A DNA stretch of 22,821 nt. It comes from Elysia marginata (Eukaryota; Mollusca; Gastropoda; Plakobranchidae). The notes under the pieces are model-generated. The model was not told the origin of the DNA, ran no database searches, and saw nothing but the letters and a program-made list of their open reading frames with translations. The stretch lies in contig BMAT01009114.1 in assembly GCA_019649035.1 (NCBI GenBank), forward strand, positions 18,065 to 40,885, given 5' to 3'. The position numbers were made by a program, and so were the translations under genes. This document shows, one piece after another, positions 1 to 13,100 of this stretch (position 1 is its first letter; each line of letters opens with the position of its first letter).

Positions 1-1361
1 CCCCCCTCCGAGCTGACATACTCCAAAATTCTGAAAATCAAAGGATAAGCACCAACCTTTTCCCCTCCCTTCCCCTAAGGCACGCACACTGCCCATCAGG
101 TTAAACAAAACCAGGGCATGGCTGTGTCTAGACTTGTTGAGCACACTGAAGGTCTAGTGTCACTCATTGTTATCATTTACCTGAGGCTATATATACGCTT
201 TATACACTTTGAGACGGGCATTCTCAGTTTTGTTGAATTACTGCCAACGAGCATGAATCTACTGTGTATGTTTGAGAATAAGGACGCAGGAGGGCTACAT
301 TCAATTTCAGAATGAATGGCGGTTTAACTCAGATCCAGAAGCAGGTTGCACTGAACTTTTAGATAAGCAATGAAAAAAAAAACCCGATGTTTTTGATCAG
401 TCCCCTTAATTGGTATAGAAATTCACCCATTTTTTTTTTAAATATTTACAAGATTAGGATATATAAAAAGGAGACAAATTCAATACAAGAACAGGTATTC
501 AAATTGCAGATCAAGGCCTAACCTTGTTTTGATTTAGGCTTTTAGAGTTCTAAATGTTTGAAAATAATCAATAGCAATACTTACTTTGTATTTTAGTTAC
601 TAGAGAGTTTTTGTGCTAGGTTAAATTCGAACAGAATTTAGACAAGATCTCGGTTTGTCACTCGCTGTCACCTGTAATCCTGTAGCTTCATAACAAATAT
701 GAGCAATAATGTATTGGTGGACAAATGGTGCAAGAGGCAATCGACATAATTTTGGCAAAGATGTCAGAGGTCAGGAGGGGTCTACGGATTATACCTCATT
801 AGTTAGACCAGCCTCATCACTTGAAAAACTTTATTCACTTTACCTATGAACTTCATGAAGTCGGAACATTTGTAATGAGACTCACAACCTTAGTTATTGT
901 CATCTTTCTGGAAAAATTGTCATCTTAGTTATTGTCATTTTTCTGAAGAAAAAAAATCACTTAAGAGAGAGATATTGTGACTCTTCAGTCCTCTGTGTTA
1001 GTCTTAATTATACATATGTCCTTTTTATTGAAAAAAAAAATAGCAAAGATCTACTGTCATGGTACACCAATCCCTTAACTCTCACAATTTTATTGTTTTT
1101 TAAATCGTGAGACCAAAGATTTTTTTCCTTTGAAATAATATTTCTTTAAGCACAAGCAGTTCCAACAAATGTTTTGTGTCCAGGGCAAATGAGTCCAAAA
1201 ACGTAGATTCTTTTTTTTTTTTTTAGAACACTCCATTTAAAGATCCATCTAAAATATGTTTTTTTCTCTATATTGTTATGAAACAAAAGTTTCAATATCA
1301 TTTCTATACAAAATATGAATAATTTAATGAAATTTTTTATGTTCAGAAGCTTAGAAAAATG
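1..1361. other. AT-rich region without recognised gene
   Basis: No open frame here resembles a known protein or shows a convincing exon. The 65-codon open frame at 118-315 has no recognisable motif. Content is AT-rich with A and T runs. The only structure I see is a short tandem duplication at 889-958. Confidence 0.6.
889..958. repeat. 35-bp tandem duplication
   Basis: The segment starting CTTAGTTATTGTCAT at 889 recurs 35 bases later at 924, with similar following sequence (CTTTCTGGAAA against TTTTCTGAAGAAA). Two imperfect copies, no coding context. Confidence 0.7.
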
Positions 1362-1573
1362 TTGTGTTTAAAAAACATAAACTTTCAAGGTGAAAACTGT
1401 CACATCCAACTCATTCACCCTGGGCACAAGATATGTTAAATAAACAGTCAAGTCTGGATTTTTTAAACTTCACAAAATGCAATTCTGGATTATCCATATT
1501 CTGAAGGTCAGAGTGAATGAGTCAGATGTCACAATTTTCACCTTCAAAGGTGTTGCTGTTTTGAACACAGGGA
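1362..1573. mobile_element. foldback / MITE-like inverted repeat
   Basis: Two arms of about 45-60 bp face each other. The left arm at 1381-1422 contains CAAGGTGAAAACTGTCACAT and CTCATTCACCCTG. The reverse complement of 1509-1551 contains GAAGGTGAAAATTGTGACAT and CTCATTCACTCTG. Homology weakens but continues outward (TGTGTT with A-rich spacer on both sides) to about 1362 and 1573. The loop is about 85 bp. It has no ORF and no target-site duplication that I can place, so the superfamily is undetermined. Confidence 0.7.
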
Positions 1574-4500
1574 TGCCTCTCACCTTTTTTGAAAATGACT
1601 GAAAACAGTTGCGCTGTGTTCTTGTGTAAATAACATGACACAATGGAACACTGAATTGTCATTCATGGGATCAAACATGTTCAAATTTGTGTGTTTGTTC
1701 AGTTTCTGAGGCTTATAAAACGGGAAAAAAAAATTTGAAAAATGGCATCCCTATGAACAAGATACTTTTCCAAGCATCTGAAATTTTAAAAAATTGCATA
1801 GAATATCAATATTGTGTGGGAAGATATGATTATGAAAGTTTTTGTTTGTTTTAAGTATAAAGAAAAAGAAGAAAAAATGAACTCCTGAAGGGTGCTTCCT
1901 AAAAAAAAAACAACAATTTTTTTACTTCCGACTTGTTCGCTCTGGAAGCAAGACATTTTATAAATGAGATCTTTAATATAAATTTAGTTGAATTGAACAA
2001 TTATTTAAATTATCCAAATGTGAGTTATGTGGACTGAACTACAGGGGTACAGAGTTATAATTTGAGATGATTTGAATAGTATAGTCTCTGACACAAGTTT
2101 TTCTTCTGTACTCTAGCCCAGACCTTCCAGAAAACGAAGCAACCTTCGCAATTAGCAACGGAGGGGTCATTGACTCAAAAGAATGAAAACATTAGGCCTG
2201 TACAGATTCTTTTTTTTTAAAATGATTGAATTCTTTTGTAGACTTGCAATGTAGGAAAATTTGATATTAAAATGCATGTGATTTCAAGTCCAAATAAGTA
2301 AAAAAAATTGAATGTTTCATCATCAAAAGTTTATTTGTTGTTAATGAAACTGCTTTCCCCATGTTTTAAGAAATTAAGAAAGTGATTTGATGTTGATGTG
2401 TTCTTAAATCTCAGTTTTATATGACTGTGACAGTTGGGTTGATGTTCAGGCGTGTGCTCTTTACCTAAGAAAATTCAAATGCTTAACTTTAGCCTTTAAG
2501 TTTTTAATGTAAAACTTTTTTTTCTTAAAATCCGTGGAGTTCATCAATCGTTTTCTCTATTTATCTTATTTTTCTGTATTTTTTAGGTAATTGTGATATT
2601 TGTGATAAAAGCAAAGATGTGATAATAAAGATTTTGAGAAATACTCAAAAGTTTCGTGATTTTATTTTTTTTGCAGATCTTTTTCTTTGAAGCATTTGCT
2701 GTGGGCAAGCTTTCAGCATCTGATCATTTCAGTGTATAAACCTTATTTAACAGCATCTGGAGTAACAAATCTATTGCTTTAAAGAGATGTTTTGATTTTT
2801 TTTCTTCTATTTAATAGGCCCTGAAATTCATATAGGAAATTGCAAGGAATACAAAGCAACTATTTGATTATGAGTAGGTTTGCAGTGCTTCCTAAAAGTT
2901 AGTAATAATAATTATGAGAAAGGATCCATAACCTTAGGTCTGCACATGTCATGTTCTGCAATATTTAGATGTAGAGAAACTTGTAGTACCTCTCCAACCT
3001 GTATGCCGCTGTTCAAATCTCCACACCTCAAGAGACAATAGGATTTGAACGATCTTCTCAGTTCTGCGGGTGAAACATAGGACCCTAATACATGTAGCAG
3101 ATAGTTTATTTCTTGGAAAAGGGATGCAAAATTTTAAAACATCTTCAGCATTCTATAATTTTCCAGGAAGGCCTCCAATTTACAGGAAAACATGCCTATT
3201 CTCTACTTTTTCAATAGTTTGACATATCATAGCACAAGAAAGAGTCATTTCAAGTGCCAAGACAATAAAATTTGATGGCTCCACGCAAGAAGTTTATTTC
3301 ATCACTGTTGATAATTTTGAGAAAATGGAAAAACTAAATTTTTACAAGTTACAGAATAACAATTTCAGCAAGAATTTTCCTGTGACTGTATCATTCTACT
3401 GTGTCCAAGGTTGTACTAGCAACAGCCACGATACTGTATTTTTTCCCATCATTATTTGAAAACCATTTTTTCAAAACTTGGTTCAGTCCATTTTGAATAC
3501 TTTTGAGAAAATGGCTGCCTTTGTTTTCCTCAAATTAAAATTAAGGGATATGGGTTTGTAACTAGTTATAGCAGCTCAAGATTTTTAATTCTTCAATAGA
3601 TTCTTGATAAATATTAAATTTTGCCGAAACTGGACTGAACCTTGTTTTGACGCTCTTCATTTGGCCTTGAAATGTCTCCCATTCTGTCCAAATGAGTAAG
3701 TGGAAAGGCCTAGATAATTTGAAATAATTATAAGCTTTCAGTTTCAAAGATAAGTGGGTGGTCAGAAGCCACTTTTTTTAAATTTCAGATATTGATAGTA
3801 AAACCATTTCTAAACACTTTTCAACACCTGATTTATGTTGAATTTCATGTTTTATGTCTTTAATTTTAATTGGTATGGTTGCCAAGGCCTCTTCACCTGT
3901 ATAGTTGTTTAAACTTGTTTAAACTTCAAATGCAATTTTCTCCCCTTTCTAAATTTCACAACTCCTAACCCTGCCGACTTCAAACTTTTCTGTTTGTTGT
4001 ATTTGAAAGTAGAGAAAATATGCTTTTCTGTAATACCAAAATCTGAGTACCTTCCAATTTTGACTTACACCTCATAATTTCAAGGAAAGAATGATGCCCT
4101 CTCAATAGCTCTACCAAGATAGAAACTCGGTCTCCAAAAGTTCAGACCAAAAAATGTTGTCTAAAAATGAACCAAGAGAAATAAAATGGCTGGTAGTATG
4201 CATTTATTGGACATTTGCTTACAGTTTGATAGCTTATGTTACTTTTAACAATTTACATTGATATGGGTTAAATTAGAGAGGAAAAAACTTAAAACCTGAA
4301 CAGGGTTTTGTTCAACAAACAGGATTCTTTTCTAGTCTGGCAGGAAGCCAAAATATATCACAAAAGCAGAATTTTCCCAAAATGATCAGCAAAATTTGAT
4401 TCTTTCAAAGGCAAATGAATATAAAAGAAAGATAAATTTTCTTCATTTATGAGATACCTTAAAATTCAGATATGACACATGAAAGAATCAACTTTAATCA

Positions 4501-4882
4501 AAGAATGGAAATAAACATCCTTTTTAAAATAAAATCTTTCTACATGTAAATACTGGCTCTCTCTCACACACAAAAAAACAAAACAAAACAAAGAGTCTTA
4601 GTTTGATGCTTGTTTCAAAAAATTTATTGGCTAAGTTAAATATGAGATAAAAATTATACAACTCGTTAGAAGGCCACACACTACAAAGAGTAAAAAAAAT
4701 TGCATTTTAAAACAAAATTATTTTACAAGTGCACTTCAAAATGCAAATTTCTAAAATTTTAAAAATTGTATAAAAACATCACTCAATGAGTTATAAATGT
4801 TTATAAAGCCATGTAACATAACCATATGATTTCAACAATTTAAGTTTCTACATAGTTTTTAAAGTAAAGTTTACCATGCTTA
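1574..4882. other. AT-rich region without recognised gene
   Basis: I recognise no exon, RNA gene or intact element. A plus-strand AATAAA near 2625 followed by a GT/T-rich tract could be a polyadenylation signal for an unseen plus-strand gene, but nothing coding precedes it in the window. Small local repeats such as a doubled GTTTAAACTT near 3907-3925 are present. Confidence 0.55.
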
Positions 4883-5092
4883 TTTTTTTTCAGGCACATG
4901 GCATAGTGAGGTAGTTTGCCATTGCCTTCCTTGCGTAGTTGCTGCCTTTACCTTCCCAGTCTTCAGAGACCTAGCGAACTAGTATTAAGTGCTGAGAGAG
5001 CACTGGCAAATGAAGTTCTGTTTGGACTGGGGATACAACACAGGGCCTCTCAGATAGCAGTCAACGGTTCTATTGATTGAGCCTCACCCTAT
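4883..5092 (-). mobile_element. tRNA-derived SINE
   Basis: On the minus strand the segment starts with a tRNA-like head: an A-box-like GGCTCAATCAATAG near 5080, an anticodon-arm-like stretch, then a degenerate B box ending TTGTATCCC near 5030. A body of about 130 bp follows, including GAAGGCAATGGCAAACTACC, and the element ends in eight A (plus-strand T run 4883-4890). The order head, body, A tail fits a tRNA-derived SINE in antisense orientation. The B box is mutated, so the copy is probably inactive. No certain target duplication was found. Confidence 0.65.
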
Positions 5093-8000
5093 AGTTTTTG
5101 AATATCTTGAAAAAAAAATGGTTTCCTAAAATGACAATGAATGGAAGTTAAGCAAAGAAACAGCAGTAATCTAGAACCTAAAATTTGTTTTAAACCTACT
5201 TTAGCACCTTTTACAAATTATTTTAGGAGTGGAAGGTCTATTAAAGTTTAGAGGTAATAGGAAAGTGGGTGGGTATAATATAATCACTGGAAGTGTAATT
5301 CATTCAATTTAAAAATGGAGATCAAATTTTTAAAACCGCACAAAAAAAAAAACCCCAAAAAACAAAACAACAAACAAATGATCAAACTTTATTGGAGTTG
5401 GGACAGGTCTGTGCATTGTAGACAACCAATGAAATTGTGAAATATTGGAAAGGCCTAACAATAACTACTGCCATTGCTAATCTCTGTAGTCTTGAATTGA
5501 AACGGAAAACCCTTTGCTCACAGCTAGCTAGTAATGCTTCAAAATGTTAATTTAATCTTTGTTTTGAAAGTTAAACTGGGCTTAGTTTTAGTACTTGTCT
5601 AATTAAAAAAAAAAAACATTTAAACTTTTGATAAACCCAAACTCCATTTCAATTTGCTCAACATTATATATCTTTAGCTAATCTAATTGTATCAAGTTTG
5701 GACAACAGCATAAACACACTAGCACTGGTTTGCTTTTTTCATATCTAACACACTTGTACACACATGAATGCGCACCAACTGTTCGTTTACTTTAATAATA
5801 ATTCATCAGTCTGGCACACTTGAAATGACACAACCTCTAAATAAACCATCTTTGGTTTCCCTTTATTATCTGGTCAATATGTTGATTTAAACATATGCCT
5901 AAATACTTTCATAGCACCCCTTTTGCATTCCTTGAAAATTGTATTTCCCATAGAAATTTTCTAATAACAAAGACTGAATATTACATTAGAGAGCTAATAA
6001 AAATACACTCTGATATTACTAATTGCAGTAGAACAGATGTAAATGTCCACATTTACTTAGAGTTCTAAATGTACCGGGTAAAGTAAAGTTAACTCTACTT
6101 AGAGTTGAATGCCCAGAACGTCTATTACCTTCCATATAAAACCTGCTTTTTCTGGAAAATTTTAAACTTGGCATGACACTATTTGCACAGATTGAGTTTT
6201 GCATATCACAAGAAGTGGAAGCCAGTTTAGTTGCAACTTTGCTTGAGATGAAAGATTTAGAAACTAGATCTAAGCAAGTCTGAAAAAAAATTTTAAGGAC
6301 CAAATTTACTTCTGGTTATATGGTGAATCTATCTAAAAATGCTTCGTATCCTTGTTTACAGTAGATCAAATTTAATTTCACATGCCATTGGTAGATTAAA
6401 ACTGCTACATCTATTGTTTTTGCTTGATGAGACCCTTCATGTAAATCTGCCAAGTAGCAAATTGTTGATGGTAAAGAAAAGGGTTGATGAGCCCTGGATG
6501 CGCTCTAAAAAAAACCCATATGTTCTGCTGTTTCCCCATTTTTCAAGTTTTTTAGGCCTTGCTCAAAATAAACGATTCCATAACAAACGTTACACGTATT
6601 TCCCATGTTTTTCCTACTTATGATTATCTGTAATTTCTTCAGATCTATATCTGGTAGTCTCACATCAATCTCAAGAATCAGTTTTATTGATAGCAGTCTG
6701 CCAGGCTTGTGCGATCTGGTTGTGCCAATACCTGTTGCTGAAAAGCTTATGTTGGGTGACAATAGCAAACTGGTATATAGGCTAATTAAAAGTGCCAGAA
6801 TGATCGGATTGAAGCAGAATTTCTGCTTTTTTGTGAAAAAAAAGTAGCTCCTATAAAAACAGCAGCATTGGTAATGTGAAGCTTTTCTAGTCTGCTCAAA
6901 GTGACCAAGTCTAATCCCAGTTTATTTAATTGCAAGATGCATTGAAAAAGAGGCTAAGCAGCACTCACTATGAGAACATAACAAGTTGGTTATCAAATTT
7001 TCACTTGACCCGAGCTGTCTGTCAGTGCTTACATTCAAGCCAAGTACAAAATATTTTTAGTTTGATAGGTCGTACCTTAAGTACATTTAACCAAATAAGA
7101 CCTTTCACTTTGAGAAAAACTTACGGTGAAGTATCACTGAAATATAAGAATTTTATATTGTAATCATTTCAAGTTCAATTCTAAAACTTCTATTTGTCAT
7201 GAAATTGAACAGAAACATTTATTTTACAACAAAAGCCTGCTGGAAAAAATAGTAGGCCTACTCTTTCTAATGCAATGGAAACATTAATATTTGTTAAATA
7301 TCATGAACACCAACAAAAAATAGATCTTTACAAAAATACACATATGGTTTTATTTTTAATGAAAAATTTTAACGACTGGCACCCACAACAAGAGCTTCGA
7401 CTTTTTCAGAGAAGCCAAAAAGGCATTTGCAGAAATAAGAATGTAAAAAATATCCCAGAGTGTGATTATAAGTATTCACAGAGAAAAACACTTTTCAAAG
7501 ATCTTATGCATAATTCTCTGTGTATATGACAAATGTGTTTTTATTTGGCAACCCATTTATTATATTTTTCCCTGACAGTGATAATGATTTTAAAAAATTG
7601 AAAATGACCAATGGAAAACATTTTTTTGACTGAGATTGTGATACATAACGTCAAGGGTTAAAAGACAATATATGCCACATTTATGTACACTACAGAATAT
7701 GATATTTCAGATCTAAAGGCAAGAACAGATTTTGAACATATACATGAAATAAAATAAAACCCTTTACACATTAAATTCTTGGTGGCGGTAAATTTTTTCT
7801 TTTCTTTTCTTTTTTTGCAGCAAACCTTAAAACTTACAAAATATTTCTATTCAAAAAATAGACTTTTTTGCTTACAAGTGTTTTTTTCATTTTAAAATAC
7901 TCTGCAAATTTAATTTATTTTGAAAATTTCTAATTTCTAAGACAACAAGATTTATTTAGTTTACAATTGAGTAAACAATGACACAGCTAAAGTGCAGCAT

Positions 8001-9999
8001 CATACCATTTGTTCTTTCTTCTTGTCTGACACTTTTTTTTGTCTGACCAGGCTAGAACATGAGAAAAATTATACTGGTAGTACAGTCAACATAACTGGCC
8101 ACACATGACATAAAGGTTGTTTCTTGAGAAATCAGTGGCAAATTCTCAATAGAGTAGAGAGCAAACTTGTCATAACTTTGAAATTCTATGTACACGATTA
8201 TGCACATTTATATTGGGGATTTTATGAGAGACATAAAAACTGAAAATAAAGCTAGAAGACTGAAAGTGCATTGTTTCTTGAATAAAACATTCACATCATT
8301 CTTACATAAACAATAAGATCACAACCTGGGAAAACAGTGTAGAAAAATTTCAGGGTATAAGAAAAAAGGCATAACAATATTGTTGACAGTAAAAGAAGAG
8401 GCTGAACAATACATGAAAGCTTGTTTTATTGTGTTTCATATTTATGTTTCCTTTAATCAAACAAAGTTAAGTGGTTTGAATGGAAAGTCTTGTGCAAAAT
8501 TTGTAAATAGTGGAACTTTTCTTGTCCTTGTGTCTTTGTGTTTGGAAGAGAAATGTTGAGGGTTTCAAGACAAAAAGCATCATATTCATTCCTCAAAACT
8601 TTAACATTTTATATTAACATCTTAATTTTATATTCTTTTTCATTATGAGATGTCATTTTCTTACAATTGGTCATATAGCAGGTGTAATTGCAATAACTTC
8701 TGGGGTGAAATTATAAAGACACAGCCGAAAAAAATCCAGTTTTTGCCCTATTTCTCACCTTTCTAAAAATGGCTTGCAGTGCATTTTGTCATAAAAAAAA
8801 CAACTTGATCTATGTGTGGGGTCTTATATAAGGAGAAAAAATTAGTGCTTTCTGTGTTGCACTTTGGAAAAATTTGGAACAAAAGCAGTTACCCTTTCTC
8901 GTACAGAACAATTTTTAACATTATGTTAACATTGAACAATATTATTTCAATAAAACAACTATGAACATTCAAAATTCACAACATGTTAACACAAATTATC
9001 TACCCAGAACTTGGTGAATAAGGGGTGCATAAAGTGAATCAAATTGGAAGTCATGAACTGAAAATTTTAAGGCTCAAGAAAATATATAGACATGCAGCGT
9101 ATTTCTATTGTCTAGAAGATTCAAGCTCTCATTCTAACTGACCATTAGAAGTATAAAAAATATAATTTTTTACATTACAACTTTTAATCTCAGTGGTTTT
9201 ACAAATTCAAATTTATTATATTCAATTTAATAAATTATTACTCTGATATGTTTTATTACAAAGTAAGTTTTTGTTCTACTAGTGGTCTCTCTAGAGACAG
9301 TACAAATATTAAAGTACTGTAATACAAATGTTACATTTTATTGTGACAATCACAATTCTGAGAGGTCACTCAACATTTGTGTACTTTGTACAACTTGCTT
9401 GCGGTTTTCTTTTAAGAAACTGGATTAATTTTATTTCTATACCAATGTTGCAAAGAATTTATTATAAACTAATAGGTAATGAGACAAAAAAACAGAATCC
9501 ATCTTGCTGCTAACATAATGGTCTCAGTTACGGTCTCACCATAATTATCTATTTAAAATTATGAAAGTCGGCTGGGCCAAAATTTTATAATAAAAAGTAT
9601 TGTAAACCTCTTTAATATATAATAGAGCCAACATTTGATGCATTTTCTTACTCAAAACTACTGACGTTGAGAAATTTCATTGTTTGCAGCAACACAAATT
9701 GAAAAGTCTTATAGCATAAAAACCAATATAATTATAACTTATAAATGATTTGATTCAATGGAGATATAAAAATTAAATAAGGTGAACTAATTTCTCTGAG
9801 TATTCAAATTAAAAAAAAAAAAGCAAGAAAAATATGATTGGGATATAGCTAATGTGTAGATATGACTGAAATAAAACTGTACATTAGCAAAATGGATGAT
9901 GTTTAAGTAAAAAAAAATGAAATCTAAGTTGAATAAGATGCTGCATTTAAACGAAGGAACTGCTGCGCTAAGATCTCTCTCGCTCTCATTCTCTCTAGG
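5093..9999. other. SUN 3' UTR and AT-rich flank, no recognised gene
   Basis: The part adjoining 9999 must include the SUN 3' UTR, of unknown length. Open frames of 60-95 codons here (for example in 6019-7529) show no recognisable domain, no homology I can name and base composition like the surroundings, so I treat them as chance. A small pair of hairpins sits near 9284-9320 (ACAGTAC and GTACTGT arms around AAATATTAAA). Confidence 0.55.
9430..9463 (-). promoter_or_regulatory. candidate polyadenylation signals of the SUN gene
   Basis: Reading down the minus strand from the stop codon, the first canonical AATAAA hexamers are at 9463-9458 and 9435-9430, about 540-570 bases into the presumed 3' UTR. 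An ATTAAA variant lies near 9616-9611. AT-rich DNA produces such hexamers by chance, and further ones occur downstream (for example 9257-9252 and one near 5390 followed by a GT-rich tract), so the true 3' end is unknown. Confidence 0.25.
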
Positions 10000-10107
10000 C
10001 TAGGGCAACCCATGAACTCGGAACCTGTAGATGCAAGTGTACTCTGGATTTCCATGGTTTGTCTGCACCCTCAACTCTATCAGTTGAAATATTCCAGGGT
10101 GCCGATT
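10000..10107 (-). CDS. SUN gene terminal exon 10
   Basis: This 108-bp exon contains 35 codons and the TAG stop at 10002-10000. The acceptor is TTTCACAG. The peptide NRHPGIFQLIELRVQTNHGN and then PEYTCIYRFRVHGLP carries the family's C-terminal signature. Y461, C463 and Y465 are the KASH-pocket tyrosines and the second half of the intramolecular disulfide. Only two residues follow VHG before the stop; human SUN proteins extend slightly further. A CT-rich tract starts the presumed 3' UTR immediately after the stop. Confidence 0.97.
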   Translation of the reverse strand, partial: NRHPGIFQLIELRVQTNHGNPEYTCIYRFRVHGLP

Positions 10108-13100
10108 CTGTGAAAGGGAAGAGAAAAAATAGTTCAATTTATTTTATTAAGAAAGGGTTTGAGGGAAAAAAGTCAAGAAACAAAAAGTTTTCAAATTTAG
10201 TCTCATCAGCCATTTCCTTTGATGATTTATTTTCCTAAGTAAAAGCTCCCTAGTGGCTCAATCCCAAACTAGGTCTGGATCTATATTCTATCAGTATTAA
10301 TTATGAAGATAATTTGTTTTGGTATTAAGGTAGGACTAGATATTTCACATAGACACGTAGGCCAGGGTGGAAAGTGTAAAGAAATTTTTGCCCCTGAACT
10401 TTGTGGTTGAATGGTTCAATTGGTATTCATACAACCAACCCTTTACAAATGATGTAACACGGTATGACAAGCTGATTCATATATACTCTAATAATCTGGA
10501 ATAAACTGCGAATCAAATTAATTTTTTTGAATCTTAGCAATTTGCTTCAATACACTGTACTTGACCACTGACTTTATATTTAAGGTGGGAAACTGCCAAG
10601 AGCATAACTGGAGGATGTAGTCTTTATCTGCTCTAGATCTAGATGTCATTTTGTTCATGTAATGTTTTAATGTACTAAGACCTGTGCCTAGTTTTTCCAA
10701 GAGGATGTATTTTTACAACACTATCTCCAATACTCCCCCTTCTTGCAAATCCTGTATTTGTTTACACCAGGGTTTCTAGCAATTTCACCAAAATTCAGCT
10801 CCTACGTAAACAAAAAGATATAGGAAAATTCCAACAAACAATAAAACAACTGCATAGGCACCCTTAAATGTAGATAGGTGGCTTCTGCATCTCTACCATT
10901 AGAACACTGCGAGCATAAAAAGGCAACACTCTGTTTCTGATGCTCACTCCTATGCAGTTGTCTTATTGTTAGCATGTGAGTGCATACATGCGCATCCTTA
11001 TGCACTGACTACAAGCATGATCAATGACATACAGTCAGGTACTAGACCTCAGTAACATGTAGCACCGTGATTCCTGTTGATCGGGAACATTTCATTAATT
11101 TTTGTCTGGAGCACTTGATCTTCTTCAAAACCCAAACTTCACTTTACCAACCCAACTCCTTCCACATGATTATAATTTATACCTCATTTTCAAGTTAAAA
11201 ATGAAACACATGTCTTGCAGAACTCAGAGAGAGATAAAGAAAAATTTATGAGGGAGGGAGAGAGAGAGAGAGAAAGANNNNNNNNNNNNNNNNNNNNNNN
11301 NNNNNNNNNNNNNNNNNNNNNNNNNNNNNNNNNAGAGAGCGTGTTACAAAGTGTAAGGGAAAAGACTCGAGAAATGGAAGACGGCTGCTGTCCAGAGTTT
11401 GAGACTGAAATTGAAAAGTCAGAGATAGGCCTACTTCGATTTTTTCCTTGAAAAAGTTTAATGGTCTTGCCGCATATTCCATATAGACGCAATAGCAATG
11501 TATACATAAAAATTTATGAGATGACAGCGTGGTCTCTTGATGTTTTTTTTTTTCTAAATAATGCCCATCTGTAAGAATCTACATTGTGCACAGGAACTGT
11601 TTGGATCGGAAGGTGGTAAAGGGCCTTCAAATTACCATTGTTGAATGATAGATCTAGCCTGGAGATTTTCTGATAATCACCTGATCAAGGCAGTTCAATG
11701 AATAAAGTCAACACAATTATTAAAGCAGAGCTGACTGCATTGCGCAACACGTTAGGGCCACCCATTGAAAGAAATTGATAAAATGGTTTACACAGTAATT
11801 ACAGGTGTGGTTTGTTATCGACCTGTTTAACGTGGCGCTGGTTTTTTTTTTTTCAAGGACAGCCTGAAAAACAGAGGCTCCCAAGCAAGTATGAATACAT
11901 GTACCGATACAAAGAAAGCCCCTACCAGTACTTGATGCAATGCAAATAATAGCACAAGACAAGAACAATGACCTGATAATTGCTCAGGGCCAATGCCCTG
12001 ACTAAAAGTGCCACGCTTGGAGACACTGATATCACCGATACTGGCTGAGCTTAATTAGGCATAGGTACAATGCATTGAGCTGATTTTAGCAAAGCTCGCC
12101 GACATTGGAACACACAAAAGAAGGAAAAATGAACCAGTAGCAATATTAAAACCGCGGACCTTGGTTTTCCTCGAGGCCGTTTCGAGCAGAGTTCGAGCGC
12201 AATTCTTGCACAAAATCAGCACCATTGCGGGTGCAAGCTGCGCAGTCGCGCCCCAAGCCCAATTCTAATGCTGCCATGAATTTTTGCAGATCCGCAGAAA
12301 ACTTTCCACCCTGGTAGGCACAATGAAATCTATATCAACATGTCTCTGAATTCCTGCCCTGGACAATTAAAAGAACGTAGGATTTTTAATGTATTAAATT
12401 TTAGATGATTAATCCAAATTTAATTGTATATAAATGTATTTCAGAATTAAACGCTTGTTTTTTTTTAAAACTAATTTTGTACAAAAAAGATTTAAAAACA
12501 TTAGGGGAAAAAAAAGAAATATTCTAAAGCTTCAAATTGGTGGAGGGGTTTGGGGGCAAAACTATAAGTATTACCTGGACATCATAGTGCTGGATTGGTT
12601 GACCTTTGTCCTCATATGTATAGTTGCCGAGATTCATTCCTAGTGTGTCTGCTTCAGAAGCTAGACCCTGTGAGAATGAAAAAAATCCAGGTGTTGAGGC
12701 GGCTTTTTCGCTCACTTTTATATCCCCTAAGCTTCCCAAGGATGCTTATACAAAGATTGTCTTAGGACGACCTAAAACTTTTTTTTGTAGAGCAAGCAAA
12801 ATAAAAAAAAAGAAGGTTCTCAAAAAAAAATTTAAAAAAATGTAAAACTTGAAACATTTTACCAGACACTCCACATCTTTGAAATCTTTCATACACTTCA
12901 AAAGTGTACAAGGACTAATCCTATGTTTTGTAACCAATCAAAATGAAGTCGATGCTGTGGTTCTCACACTCAAAAGTGCCTGTTTTATTAGCAGGGAAAC
13001 ACTGTAAATTTGTTTAAAGTTTAATTTATAAAGATTTCATATTTTCCCTAGTCTGAAAAGGGGTAGTGAGAAACAGAGTTTTAAAACTGTAGGTCTTCTT

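Larger units (their letters stand above)
10363..12313. mobile_element. hAT-like TIR element in SUN intron 9
   Basis: Perfect 13-bp terminal inverted repeats, CAGGGTGGAAAGT at 10363-10375 and its reverse complement at 12301-12313, bound about 1.95 kb. The 6-mer GTAGGC directly abuts both ends (10357-10362 and 12314-12319) as a target-site duplication. CAGRG ends are typical of hAT elements, although classical hAT duplications are 8 bp. No transposase-like ORF is visible, so the copy looks non-autonomous or decayed. An assembly gap of 56 N interrupts it, so its true length is unknown. It accounts for most of the intron between exons 9 and 10. Confidence 0.75.

Noticed and set aside
4851-5103. 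ATAGTTTTT on both sides of the SINE as a target duplication
   Set aside because: The left copy is about 20 bases from the A tail rather than adjacent, and the motif is AT-rich enough to occur by chance.
6019-7529. Several 77-94-codon open frames on both strands
   Set aside because: No protein family recognised, no splice or codon-bias support, and base composition is like the AT-rich flank.
10767-10800. CAGGGTTTCTAGC as another hAT-type end
   Set aside because: No inverted partner was found in the window.
11190-11507. Open frames crossing the N gap
   Set aside because: The gap and flanking GA repeat create them; most of the middle is unknown sequence.
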